From positions 1-12,409 of the forward strand of contig DASRSS010000315.1 in assembly GCA_035656335.1 (NCBI GenBank): DNA of 12,409 nt, written 5' to 3'. Positions 1 to 6,398 of this stretch are shown here, one piece after another. The translations under genes and the position numbers were made by a program. Positions within the stretch are counted from its first letter, which is position 1. The number at the start of each line of letters is the position of its first letter. Source of the DNA: DASRSS01 sp035656335. Its GTDB lineage: Bacteria > Actinomycetota > Actinomycetes > Mycobacteriales > Jatrophihabitantaceae. The notes under the pieces are model-generated. The model saw only the letters and a list, made by a program, of their open reading frames with translations. It was not told the origin of the DNA and ran no database searches.

Positions 1-123
1 GCGAAGACCGACCGGCTCGGCCGGGGTGTCGTCCGGGACAGCGCGCCGGACCCGCCACCAGCGGGGACGGCCCTCGGGCTCGTGAATTTCCTCGGGGCGC
101 CTGTCGTGGTTCATGGCAGCCAT
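1..123 (-). CDS. Unrecognised protein, N-terminal 41 codons only (runs off left edge)
   Basis: An open frame starts at an ATG (121-123 on the reverse strand) preceded by GGAG six bases upstream (130-133), and it stays open to base 1, so the gene continues outside the window. A second in-frame ATG lies three codons on (112-114), but the ribosome site favours the first. The visible part is hydrophilic and rich in Arg, Pro and Glu, with a Trp-Trp pair at residues 22-23, and it has no signal peptide or membrane segment. I do not recognise the family and assign no function. It lies downstream of, and on the same strand as, the alcohol dehydrogenase ending at 229. A DosR-type palindrome sits in the 105-base gap, so it probably has its own promoter and may be co-regulated with the rest of the island (inference). 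Confidence 0.6.
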   Translation of the reverse strand, partial: MAAMNHDRRPEEIHEPEGRPRWWRVRRAVPDDTPAEPVGLR

Positions 124-211
124 GGTGGTCTCCGCGTCTGATCAGGTTCCGTTGTCGTTCAGCCTGCTCACCAGTGCCGTGGCCGGATAGGGAGGTTGGG
201 GCTGTAGCCGC

Positions 212-225
212 GGGACGTTGGACCC
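212..225 (-). promoter_or_regulatory. DosR/DevR-type box upstream of the left-edge gene
   Basis: GGGACGTTGGACCC matches the DosR core GGGAC-N4-GTCCC at 9 of 10 fixed positions, and the flanking bases are C before and G after, as in the known 20-base consensus. It lies in the short gap between the alcohol dehydrogenase stop (229) and the start at 123, about 89 bases upstream of that start. A degenerate partner (GGGAGGTTGGGGCT, 190-203, 6 of 10) lies exactly 22 bases nearer the gene. The palindrome is seen directly. Binding by a DosR-like response regulator is inference. Confidence 0.5.
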
Positions 226-228
226 GGT

Positions 229-1275
229 TCACAGCTGGCGGCGAATGCTCACCTTCAGCGCGCCCGTCTCGGCGGCATGAGCGAACACGTCGTACGCGTC
301 GAGCATCTGGTCGAACGCGAACCGGTGCGTCACGAACGCAGCAGAGGTGAGCTGCCCGGCTGACACGAGGCGCAGCAGGGTCGGCGTTGAGCACGTGTCC
401 ACGAGGCCGGTGGTGATGGTGACGTCGCGGATCCAGAGCGATTCGAGGTGCAGCGTGGCGGGCTTGCCGTGCACGCCGACGTTTGCGACATGGCCACCCG
501 GGCGAACCAGGCGCGTGCACAGCTCGAACGTGTCGGGCGTACCCACGGCTTCGATCACCACGTCCGCTCCGAGGTCACCGGTCATCGCGTTGATCCGGTC
601 GGCCGGATCCTCGCGGGACGGGTCGATCACCACGTCCGCGCCGAACTGTTTCGCCGCGTCCAACCGCGACGCGGCCGGATCGATCGCGACGACGTGGCCG
701 GGACTGAAGAGCCGTGCCGCGGCGATCGCGGCGAGCCCGATCGGTCCGGCGCCGACGATCACAACCGTGTCGCCGGGACGGACCGCGCCGTTCATCACGC
801 CCACCTCGTACGAGGTCGGGATGATGTCGGAGAGCATCACCGCGGCCTCGTCGTCGACGGTGGCCGGCAGCGGGTAGAGCGACGTGTCGGCGAACGGGAT
901 GCGGACGTACTCCGCCTGGGTGCCGTCGATCAGGTGCCCGAGGATCCAACCGCCGCCACCCAGGCACTGGCCGTAGCGGCCCTCGCGGCAGAACCGGCAG
1001 CGACCGCAGGCGCTCACGCACGAGACGAGCACGCGGTCGTCCGGGCGCACGGTCGTGACGGCGGGCCCGACTGCCTCGACGGTTCCGACCGCTTCGTGAC
1101 CCAGGATCCGGCCTGGGGTGGTCTCGGGAACGTCGCCTTTGAGGATGTGCAGGTCCGTGCCACAGATCGTGGTGGTGTCGACGCGGACGATCGCGTCGGT
1201 GTCGGCCTGGATGCGTGGGTCCGGGACCTCGTCCCAGCTCTTCTGGCCAGGACCGTGGAAAACGAGAGCTTTCAT
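229..1275 (-). CDS. Zinc-dependent alcohol dehydrogenase, secondary-alcohol (isopropanol) dehydrogenase type
   Basis: A 348-residue cytosolic medium-chain dehydrogenase/reductase, a normal full length. The catalytic zinc ligands look like Cys38 (ICGTDLH), His60 and Glu61 (GHE), and Asp150 (LSDIIPTSYE). Asp at this last position is the arrangement known from Thermoanaerobacter secondary alcohol dehydrogenase (Cys37, His59, Asp150). Four cysteines at 90, 93, 96 and 104 form the structural-zinc lobe. The Rossmann motif GAGPIG is at 175-180, and an acidic Asp199 after the second strand suggests NAD rather than NADP. Its likely role is interconversion of alcohols with ketones or aldehydes; the physiological substrate cannot be read from sequence. 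The start is supported by GGAG (1282-1285) six bases upstream of the ATG. It is the last gene of a three-gene minus-strand operon, 49 bases after the small unknown gene. Confidence 0.9.
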   Translation of the reverse strand: MKALVFHGPGQKSWDEVPDPRIQADTDAIVRVDTTTICGTDLHILKGDVPETTPGRILGHEAVGTVEAVGPAVTTVRPDDRVLVSCVSACGRCRFCREGRYGQCLGGGGWILGHLIDGTQAEYVRIPFADTSLYPLPATVDDEAAVMLSDIIPTSYEVGVMNGAVRPGDTVVIVGAGPIGLAAIAAARLFSPGHVVAIDPAASRLDAAKQFGADVVIDPSREDPADRINAMTGDLGADVVIEAVGTPDTFELCTRLVRPGGHVANVGVHGKPATLHLESLWIRDVTITTGLVDTCSTPTLLRLVSAGQLTSAAFVTHRFAFDQMLDAYDVFAHAAETGALKVSIRRQL

Positions 1276-1324
1276 GATGCACTCCGATTCGAGTTCCCGG
1301 CCATGGACCTGGCCGGGGTTGGTG

Positions 1325-1657
1325 TCACCCGGCGTGGGTGGCCCGGTGCGCTCCGTCGAGGTAGCTGACGAACTGCGGCGGGACGCCCAGCACGACCCGG
1401 CGCCCGTGACGGCTGATCGACAGCCCGCGGGGGATGCAGCTGCATTCCCACCCTCGGCAGTCCACGCCCGCGCACACGGTCCGGATCAGGCCCGCCTCGC
1501 GGTCGGCGCGGCTCCAGTCAGGGATGTTGCTGACGAGCGCGATCTCGATGACCAATTCGGGGAGCGGGAGCCTGGCGAGCCGTTCGATGTTGGCATCCAG
1601 CTCCAGCAACATCGGGGCGAGCAGCAGGTCGGACGTGTCGTGCGGTAGCGCGATCAT
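1325..1657 (-). CDS. Small conserved-looking protein of unknown function, cysteine-containing
   Basis: A 110-residue protein that I do not recognise. The start ATG (1655-1657) overlaps the stop of the upstream kinase gene as ATGA and has a strong GGGAGG (1664-1669) six bases before it, so start choice is firm and translational coupling is likely. The N-terminal half (about residues 10-45) is a leucine-rich, probably helical segment without charge-free stretches long enough for a membrane span. The second half carries four cysteines at 62, 67, 72 and 74 (VCAGVDCRGWECSC), spaced as in a possible metal or redox site. The C-terminus has a basic patch (SRHGRRVVLGVPP). The gene sits between a kinase and an alcohol dehydrogenase, both plausible hypoxia-response genes, which suggests a stress role without defining one. 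Confidence 0.75.
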   Translation of the reverse strand: MIALPHDTSDLLLAPMLLELDANIERLARLPLPELVIEIALVSNIPDWSRADREAGLIRTVCAGVDCRGWECSCIPRGLSISRHGRRVVLGVPPQFVSYLDGAHRATHAG

Positions 1658-3192
1658 GACGAGCCTCCCGGGTTGCCAGCAAGCCTGTGATCCGTGAATG
1701 GTCGCGAAGCCGGGACGGTTGGTGGCAGGGCCGTTGGACCCGGATCCCGGGACGCAGGTCCTGCCACGCGCGCAGCGTGCGCGAGCGCTTCTTCGGGTGT
1801 CGCTGTCATGTCGAGCGGGACGGCGCGGGGCCAGGCGTCGCGCTCCGCGGCGAGACGGCGAGCCACGTCGCCACCGGCTTCGGACGAACTCGCGGCACGT
1901 TCCAGGCGCTGCTGTGCGCGACCGGCGGCCAGCTCGACCGGCAGCCGGCACTCCAGTTCGACGACCCGGCTTGCCGTCGACGTGGCGAGCGCGCGGGCAG
2001 CTTCTCGACACACCTCGGTCGACCAGGTTGCGTCGGCCACCACTGACCGTCCGTGCCGCAGCAGGACTTCCGCGCGGGCGAGCAGCTCGCGGTACGTCGC
2101 AGCCTTTGCCTGCGGTGTATAGCGATTCGGCTGACCGAGTTCCGCTCGCACGTCGTCCGAACTCAGCACCTCCGCCCCGAGGCGCGGGGCGAGCGCATGG
2201 GCGAGCGTGGTCTTGCCCGTACCGGGCGCACCGCCCACCAGGATCAGCCGAACCTCGCCCGCCCGTAGGTGGTTCAGTGCCAGCGCGGCGAGTGCTCGCG
2301 CCTGTGCAGCGGACCGGTCGTCACCCTGCGCGGCGCGGATGCAGGAGACCTTGGCGCGCACGAAGGCGCGGTAGGCCACGTAGTGGTGTTGCAGCGATTC
2401 CGGTGGCACGGACGCCGTCAGCTCCCCGTACCGGTGCAGCAACCGTTCGGCCAGTTCGGCGTGACCGAGATGCTCGAGGTCCATCGCCAGGAACGCGATG
2501 TCGTCAAGCACGTCCACCCAGCGCAGCGAGTCGTCGAACTCGAGACAGTCGAGCACGCGCGGCCCGTCGGGCAGGCAGAAGATGTCCTCGGCAATCAGGT
2601 CACCGTGACCGTCGACGACGCATCCTGTGTCGGCGCGCGCGTCCAGTAGCGCGGTGCGTCCGGTCACGTAGCGCCGTGCCAGGCGGGCGATGTCGTCGTG
2701 CGTCTGCCGGTCCAGCACGGTTCCGCGGTACTGCGTCGTCTCGGCGAGATTGTTGTTCCACCGCGTCAGCAGCGCCGGGCCGCGCCCGGCGTCGGAAATC
2801 GCCTCGCCCCGTGCGGCCGCGGCGTGGAAATCGGCCATGATCTCGGCGAGCGCGTCCAGCTCGGCGGTGACATCGGCGCCACTCGAGATGAGCGTCGACA
2901 TGCGCCGCTTTGCGGGCATCCGCCGCATGACCAGTACGTGTTCACGCACCGCGCCGTCCGAGCCGCGCAGTTCGGCGACGTCGAGGTACACGTCGGGTGC
3001 GAGCCGGCGGTTCAGTTCGAACTCGCGGTGACACGCGTCGCGCCGTGCCCGCTCGGTGCGAAAGTCGAGGAAGCCGAGGTCGACCGGCTTCTTGATCTTG
3101 TACGCGAGATCGCCGACGAGGATCACCACGCCGCTGTGCGTTTCGCAGAGCTGCGCAGAGCAGTTCGCCGCGAGAGCCAGGGGACTGTTCAC
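1654..3192 (-). CDS. Aminoglycoside-phosphotransferase-like domain fused to a P-loop kinase (Rv2004c-type)
   Basis: A 512-residue cytosolic two-domain protein. Residues about 1-310 form an APH/ChoK-like kinase fold: a lysine pair after the glycine strand (YKIKKP, 31-36), the catalytic-loop HGDL at 196-199, and a DCLEFDD segment at 215-221 like the metal-binding aspartate motif. The usual Asn after HGD-x4 is Asp203. Residues about 315-475 form an AAA_33/zeta-like small-molecule kinase with P-loop GAPGTGKTT at 321-329 and an SSDDVR segment at 344-349. A Pro-rich tail follows (478-512). The same architecture is found in M. tuberculosis Rv2004c, a DosR-regulon gene of unknown substrate. The chosen GTG (3190-3192) has GAGG nine bases upstream; an in-frame GTG ten codons earlier (3222) is the alternative. 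It heads the minus-strand operon and is divergent from the BON gene. Confidence 0.85.
   Translation of the reverse strand: MNSPLALAANCSAQLCETHSGVVILVGDLAYKIKKPVDLGFLDFRTERARRDACHREFELNRRLAPDVYLDVAELRGSDGAVREHVLVMRRMPAKRRMSTLISSGADVTAELDALAEIMADFHAAAARGEAISDAGRGPALLTRWNNNLAETTQYRGTVLDRQTHDDIARLARRYVTGRTALLDARADTGCVVDGHGDLIAEDIFCLPDGPRVLDCLEFDDSLRWVDVLDDIAFLAMDLEHLGHAELAERLLHRYGELTASVPPESLQHHYVAYRAFVRAKVSCIRAAQGDDRSAAQARALAALALNHLRAGEVRLILVGGAPGTGKTTLAHALAPRLGAEVLSSDDVRAELGQPNRYTPQAKAATYRELLARAEVLLRHGRSVVADATWSTEVCREAARALATSTASRVVELECRLPVELAAGRAQQRLERAASSSEAGGDVARRLAAERDAWPRAVPLDMTATPEEALAHAARVAGPASRDPGPTALPPTVPASRPFTDHRLAGNPGGSS
1728..1741 (-). promoter_or_regulatory. Proximal DosR-like box inside the kinase gene 3' end
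   Basis: GGGCCGTTGGACCC matches GGGAC-N4-GTCCC at 8 of 10 positions. It lies within codons about 484-489 of the kinase gene and 70 bases upstream of the small unknown gene's start at 1657. It is 21 bases downstream (gene direction) of the better box at 1749-1762. It could form part of an internal promoter for the small gene and the alcohol dehydrogenase. The match is seen; function is inference, and the tail it lies in is Pro/Gly-rich, which produces GGG/CCC runs. Confidence 0.35.
1749..1762 (-). promoter_or_regulatory. Distal DosR-like box inside the kinase gene 3' end
   Basis: GGGACGCAGGTCCT matches the DosR core at 9 of 10 positions (only the last C is T). It overlaps codons about 477-482 of the kinase gene, beyond the recognisable kinase domain, where the protein is a Pro-rich tail. 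With the 1728-1741 box it repeats the distal-strong, proximal-weak layout seen upstream of cydA. One or two 9/10 matches are expected by chance somewhere in 12 kb of such GC-rich DNA, so position and pairing are the main support. Confidence 0.4.
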
Positions 3193-3372
3193 TTCGACAC
3201 GCCTCGTTCCTGTGGCTGCCACCCACGCTAGGTGGCGCTGCCGGTAGCGGGCAGAGTCCGAAGTGCGGTCACGGCAGGGCGAATCCTCCCGAGCCGGGAC
3301 AGGACCGCAGCCTTGGGCGATGAGGGCAAACGGCCCTGTCGCAGCTCGCACCGCCGGCTCACGCTTGGCCAC
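3193..3372. promoter_or_regulatory. Divergent promoter region with imperfect palindromes
   Basis: These 180 bases must hold the promoters of both the minus-strand kinase operon and the plus-strand BON-USP-ALDH operon. No perfect DosR box is present. Three weaker elements are visible: GGGCGAATCCTCCC (3277-3290, 7 of 10 to the DosR core with correct GGG-N8-CCC spacing), an isolated half site GGGAC (3296-3300), and an inverted repeat AGGGC-AAACG-GCCCT (3323-3337) whose spacing is one base off the DosR pattern. No clear -10/-35 pair can be chosen. The BON start has no obvious ribosome site, so that transcript could be leaderless or very short-led. Confidence 0.4.
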
Positions 3373-4044
3373 ATGACTCAGACACAGAACAAGACCGACC
3401 ACGAACTGAAGATCGCCATCGACGCCGAGCTGGAGTGGGCGCCGAACGTCCGGGCCGACCGCGTCGGTGTGTCCGTGCATGACGGCGCGGTGACGTTGTC
3501 GGGACAAGTCGAGACGTATCCGGAGAAGGAAGCTGCGGTCCGCGCCGCGCTGCGCATCCGCGGGGTGACGGCGGTGGCGGACGAAATCGCCGTCGAACAC
3601 CGCTGGGGTCCCCGGGACGACGCCGACATCGCGCGCGAGGCGGGTGCCGCGCTCGAGCGCAGCGTCGTCGTGCCGGAGAACGCCGTGAAGGCGACCGTGC
3701 ACGACCACGTCGTGACCCTCACCGGTGCGGTGCCCTGGCGGTACCAGCGCGAAGCCGCGTGGCACGCGGTGTCGGCACTGCCCGGCGTGGCCGGTGTCGT
3801 CGATCAGGTCGTCATCACGCCGGCCGCGACGATCTCGGCGGCGAAGGCGAAGTCCAAGATCACATCTGCGCTCGTCCGCAATGCTCAGCTGGACGCCAAT
3901 CGCATCACGGTCGGTGTCCACGGCACTGAGGTCACCCTCTCGGGCACCGTGTCCTCCTGGGCCGAGCGGCGGCAGGCAGAACACGCCGCCTGGTCCGCGC
4001 CCGGCGTCACCGGCGTCCGGAACCAGATCACCGTTTCCGCTTGA
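3373..4044 (+). CDS. Triple BON-domain protein
   Basis: A 223-residue protein made of three successive BON domains at about residues 8-77, 82-150 and 155-223. Each ends with the diagnostic pattern of a strand such as V-T-L-S-G-x-V (residues 40-46, 114-120, 187-193) followed by a helix and a G-V-x-x-V turn. BON domains are thought to bind phospholipid or protein surfaces; family members in bacteria are often osmotic or envelope stress proteins. There is no signal peptide or membrane segment, so it appears cytosolic. The ATG at 3373 gives a start just before the first domain. No good Shine-Dalgarno lies upstream, and in-frame GTG at 3232 would add 47 residues of non-BON, Arg-rich sequence, which I reject. 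It is the first gene of the plus-strand operon, followed after 10 bases by the USP. Confidence 0.85.
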   Translation: MTQTQNKTDHELKIAIDAELEWAPNVRADRVGVSVHDGAVTLSGQVETYPEKEAAVRAALRIRGVTAVADEIAVEHRWGPRDDADIAREAGAALERSVVVPENAVKATVHDHVVTLTGAVPWRYQREAAWHAVSALPGVAGVVDQVVITPAATISAAKAKSKITSALVRNAQLDANRITVGVHGTEVTLSGTVSSWAERRQAEHAAWSAPGVTGVRNQITVSA

Positions 4045-4054
4045 GCAGGTAGCC

Positions 4055-4993
4055 ATGGACAGGACGGTCGTCGTCGGCGTCGGAGCACTGGACCAGGACG
4101 CCGCCGTGCTTGCCTGGGCGGCTGATCAGGCGTGCCGCTCCGGTGACGGGTTGTTCGTCGTACACGCGTATCGAACCCTGGTGAGCGCGGATCACTACTG
4201 GCCACAGCTCGTGCGCGCGAACGACGCGCGCCGCGGAGACGCGCAACACGTCGTGGCGTCGGCCGTCCAGCTCGCTCGCGCCAGGTGCCCGCGGCTGTGC
4301 GCGGACGGTTCCTCGATCGCGGGACCGGTGAGCGTGGTCCTCGACGACGTGTCGCACGTCGCCGAACTGCTCGTCGTCGGGCGCCGTGCCGGGTCGCCGG
4401 CGCCCGATGTGCGTCAACTCGCGTCCGGATCGGCGTGCCCCGTGGTGTTCGTGGGCGCGCAGCCGCGTGACGAGGGCCCGGTCGTCGTGCTCCTCGACCG
4501 CGACGCCGTGGCTGACGGATTCTCGGCTGCGGTCGACTTCGGGTTCGCCGCGGCCGCGCAGCGCGGCGCCGGCCTGCTCGTCGTCCAGTCCGAGCTACCC
4601 GATTTCTCCCGCGGGCCAGCGGCATTGGCGGCGCAGACCGAACGTCAGGAGCAGCTCGACATCGTGCTCGACGACTGGCGGGAGCGGTTCCCGTCGGTCG
4701 GCGTCGCCGTCGAACTGCGACGCGAACCGATCGCGGACAGCGCGAACCGATTGCTGGCAGCCGCGCAACTGCTCGTTCTGGCAGGCGGGTCCCGGGACCT
4801 GTGCACCTCACTCGAATGCGCGCCGCACGAAGCGGCAATCGTCGTCCTGCCCCCCACAACGCATAGGAGTTCACCATGCAGTACGTCGCACCTGGACAAC
4901 CGGGCAGCATCGTTACCGTTGCTTCTCGCTACGAGAACTTCATCGGCGGCAAATGGCTCGCCCCGACAGAGGGCAGGTATCGGGTCGACCTGA
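4055..4993 (+). CDS. Tandem universal stress protein, degenerate, with an over-long 3' reading frame
   Basis: As read, 312 residues: two USP folds (about 1-135 and 141-267) and a 45-residue tail. The first domain opens with the typical strand RTVVVGVG and ends near LLVVGRRAG...SGSACPVVFV (106-133); the normal G-x2-G-x9-G-S/T ATP loop is only partly kept. The second runs from VVVLLDRD (143-150) to IVVLPP (262-267) and its loop (LAGGSRDL) is also eroded, so ATP binding is doubtful. USPs of this double form are typical DosR-regulon and stress genes in actinobacteria. The tail after residue 267 is translated from DNA that also encodes the aldehyde dehydrogenase N-terminus (118-base overlap) and does not look like a USP. 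One extra C in the six-C run at 4850-4855 would instead end the protein at a TAG (4864-4866), giving 270 residues. Thus the true 3' end may be about 4866. Confidence 0.75.
   Translation: MDRTVVVGVGALDQDAAVLAWAADQACRSGDGLFVVHAYRTLVSADHYWPQLVRANDARRGDAQHVVASAVQLARARCPRLCADGSSIAGPVSVVLDDVSHVAELLVVGRRAGSPAPDVRQLASGSACPVVFVGAQPRDEGPVVVLLDRDAVADGFSAAVDFGFAAAAQRGAGLLVVQSELPDFSRGPAALAAQTERQEQLDIVLDDWRERFPSVGVAVELRREPIADSANRLLAAAQLLVLAGGSRDLCTSLECAPHEAAIVVLPPTTHRSSPCSTSHLDNRAASLPLLLATRTSSAANGSPRQRAGIGST
4850..4855 (+). other. Six-C homopolymer at the USP 3' end, possible frameshift or sequencing indel
   Basis: A run of six C lies exactly where the USP reading frame departs from family-like sequence. 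Adding one C would place TAG (4864-4866) in frame, overlapping the AGGAG ribosome site of the next gene, which is the compact junction seen elsewhere in this operon. Either a sequence error, a strain polymorphism, or a real extended tail would explain it. Confidence 0.4.
4865..4869 (+). promoter_or_regulatory. Ribosome binding site fixing the aldehyde dehydrogenase start
   Basis: AGGAG with a six-base spacer (TTCACC) before the ATG at 4876. This decides the dehydrogenase start even though the upstream USP frame, as read, runs 118 bases past it. Confidence 0.7.
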
Positions 4994-6396
4994 CCCCAGC
5001 CACCGCGCAACCGATCACCGAGGTCGCCGATTCCACGCCGGCCGACATCGAGCTGGCGCTCGACGCGGCACACGCCGCGAAGGACGCGTGGGGCGCCGCG
5101 TCCGCGACCGTGCGGGCCGCCGTCCTCAACGCGATCGCCGATGCGATCGAGCAGAATACGGAAATGCTCGCGGTCGCCGAGAGCTGGGACAACGGCAAAC
5201 CGGTCCGCGAGACGCTCGGCGCGGACATCCCGCTGGTGGTCGACCACTTCCGTTACTTCGCTGCCGCGGCGCGCGCCGAAGAGGGCCGCTCGACCGAGAT
5301 CGACAAGGACACCGTCGCGTACCACTTCCGGGAGCCGCTGGGCGTCGTCGGGCAGATCATCCCGTTCAACTTCCCGCTGCTGATGGCCGCTTGGAAGCTG
5401 GCGCCTGCGCTCGCCGCAGGCAACTGCTCGGTGATGAAGCCGGCATCGCCGACGCCGTGGTCGATCCTCAAACTCATGGAGGTGATCGAAGGCGTCGTGC
5501 CGCCCGGCGTGATCAACGTCGTGAACGGTCCCGGCGCCGAGATCGGCAAGGCGCTCGCGTCGAACAGCAGGATCGCGAAGATCGGCTTCACCGGTGAGAC
5601 CGTCACCGGCCGGTTGATCATGCAGTACGCGGCACAGAACATCATTCCGTCGACTGTCGAGCTCGGCGGCAAGTCGCCGAACATCTTCTTCAACGACGTG
5701 ATGGCAACCGACGACAGCTTCCTGGACAAGGCCGTGGAGGGGTTGGTGCTCTACGCGTTCAACAAGGGCGAGGTCTGCACCTGCCCGTCGCGCGCGCTGA
5801 TCCAGGCCGACATCTACGACGAGTTCATGGACCGCTGTCTGAAGCGGATCGCCGCGATCAAGCAGGGCAACCCGCTGGACACCGCGACCCAGCTCGGCGC
5901 ACAGGTCTCCGCGCAGCAGTTGAACAAGATCGTCTCCTACATCGGGATCGGCCGCGACGAAGGCGCCGAGGTGCTCATCGGTGGCGGTCGGGCGCGGTTC
6001 GACGGGGAGCTGGCCGACGGCTACTACGTGCAGCCGACCGTCCTCAAGGGCAACAACCACATGCGGGTGTTCCAGGAGGAGATCTTCGGCCCGGTGCTCG
6101 CGGTCACCACGTTCACCGACGAGGCGGACGCCCTGGCGATCGCGAACGACACGCTGTACGGCCTCGGTGCCGGGGTGTGGACGCGTGACGGCAACCGGGC
6201 GTACCGCATGGGCCGGGCGATCAAGGCCGGTCGGGTGTGGACGAACTGCTACCACCAGTACCCGGCGGGTGCGGCGTTCGGCGGCTACAAGGTGTCCGGC
6301 ATCGGCCGGGAGAACCACCGGATGATGCTCGACCACTACAGCCAGACGAAGAACCTGCTGGTCAGCTACAGCGCTCAGCCGCTCGGGCTGTTCTGA
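4876..6396 (+). CDS. NAD(P)-dependent aldehyde dehydrogenase (acetaldehyde/ExaC-AldA type)
   Basis: A full-length 506-residue cytosolic aldehyde dehydrogenase oxidising an aldehyde, probably acetaldehyde or another short one, to the acid. Visible elements in order are: SRYENFIGGKW (17-27) at the start of the fold; PFNFP with the oxyanion Asn165; MKPAS with cofactor Lys188; the Rossmann loop FTGETVTG (238-245); VELGGKSPN with general base Glu262; and the nucleophile Cys301 in GEVCTCPSR. The CTCPSR form is characteristic of the AcoD/ExaC-like subgroup and of M. tuberculosis Rv0458. A strong AGGAG precedes the ATG. It is followed after two bases by a DUF779 gene, the same pairing as Rv0458-Rv0459, and then by an alcohol dehydrogenase. 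An alcohol to aldehyde to acid pathway is therefore encoded in one transcript (inference). Confidence 0.93.
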   Translation: MQYVAPGQPGSIVTVASRYENFIGGKWLAPTEGRYRVDLTPATAQPITEVADSTPADIELALDAAHAAKDAWGAASATVRAAVLNAIADAIEQNTEMLAVAESWDNGKPVRETLGADIPLVVDHFRYFAAAARAEEGRSTEIDKDTVAYHFREPLGVVGQIIPFNFPLLMAAWKLAPALAAGNCSVMKPASPTPWSILKLMEVIEGVVPPGVINVVNGPGAEIGKALASNSRIAKIGFTGETVTGRLIMQYAAQNIIPSTVELGGKSPNIFFNDVMATDDSFLDKAVEGLVLYAFNKGEVCTCPSRALIQADIYDEFMDRCLKRIAAIKQGNPLDTATQLGAQVSAQQLNKIVSYIGIGRDEGAEVLIGGGRARFDGELADGYYVQPTVLKGNNHMRVFQEEIFGPVLAVTTFTDEADALAIANDTLYGLGAGVWTRDGNRAYRMGRAIKAGRVWTNCYHQYPAGAAFGGYKVSGIGRENHRMMLDHYSQTKNLLVSYSAQPLGLF

Positions 6397-6398
6397 CC

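Noticed and set aside
1228..1240. GGGAC-CTC-GTCCC inverted repeat near the 5' end of the minus-strand alcohol dehydrogenase
   Set aside because: The half sites are perfect but the spacer is three bases, not four, which breaks DosR geometry, and it lies inside well-conserved N-terminal coding sequence.
448..1368. Plus-strand open frame opposite the alcohol dehydrogenase
   Set aside because: It is a shadow of the conserved minus-strand gene, with no ribosome site and no recognisable motif.
3193..4056. Minus-strand extension of the kinase reading frame upstream to 4056
   Set aside because: It is antisense to the BON gene and has no recognisable domain; the kinase fold and ribosome site support a start at 3192.
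4794..4807. GGGACCTGTGCACC in the USP gene, upstream of the aldehyde dehydrogenase
   Set aside because: It matches only 8 of 10 positions, has no partner at 21-22 bases, and many such matches are expected by chance in DNA of this composition.
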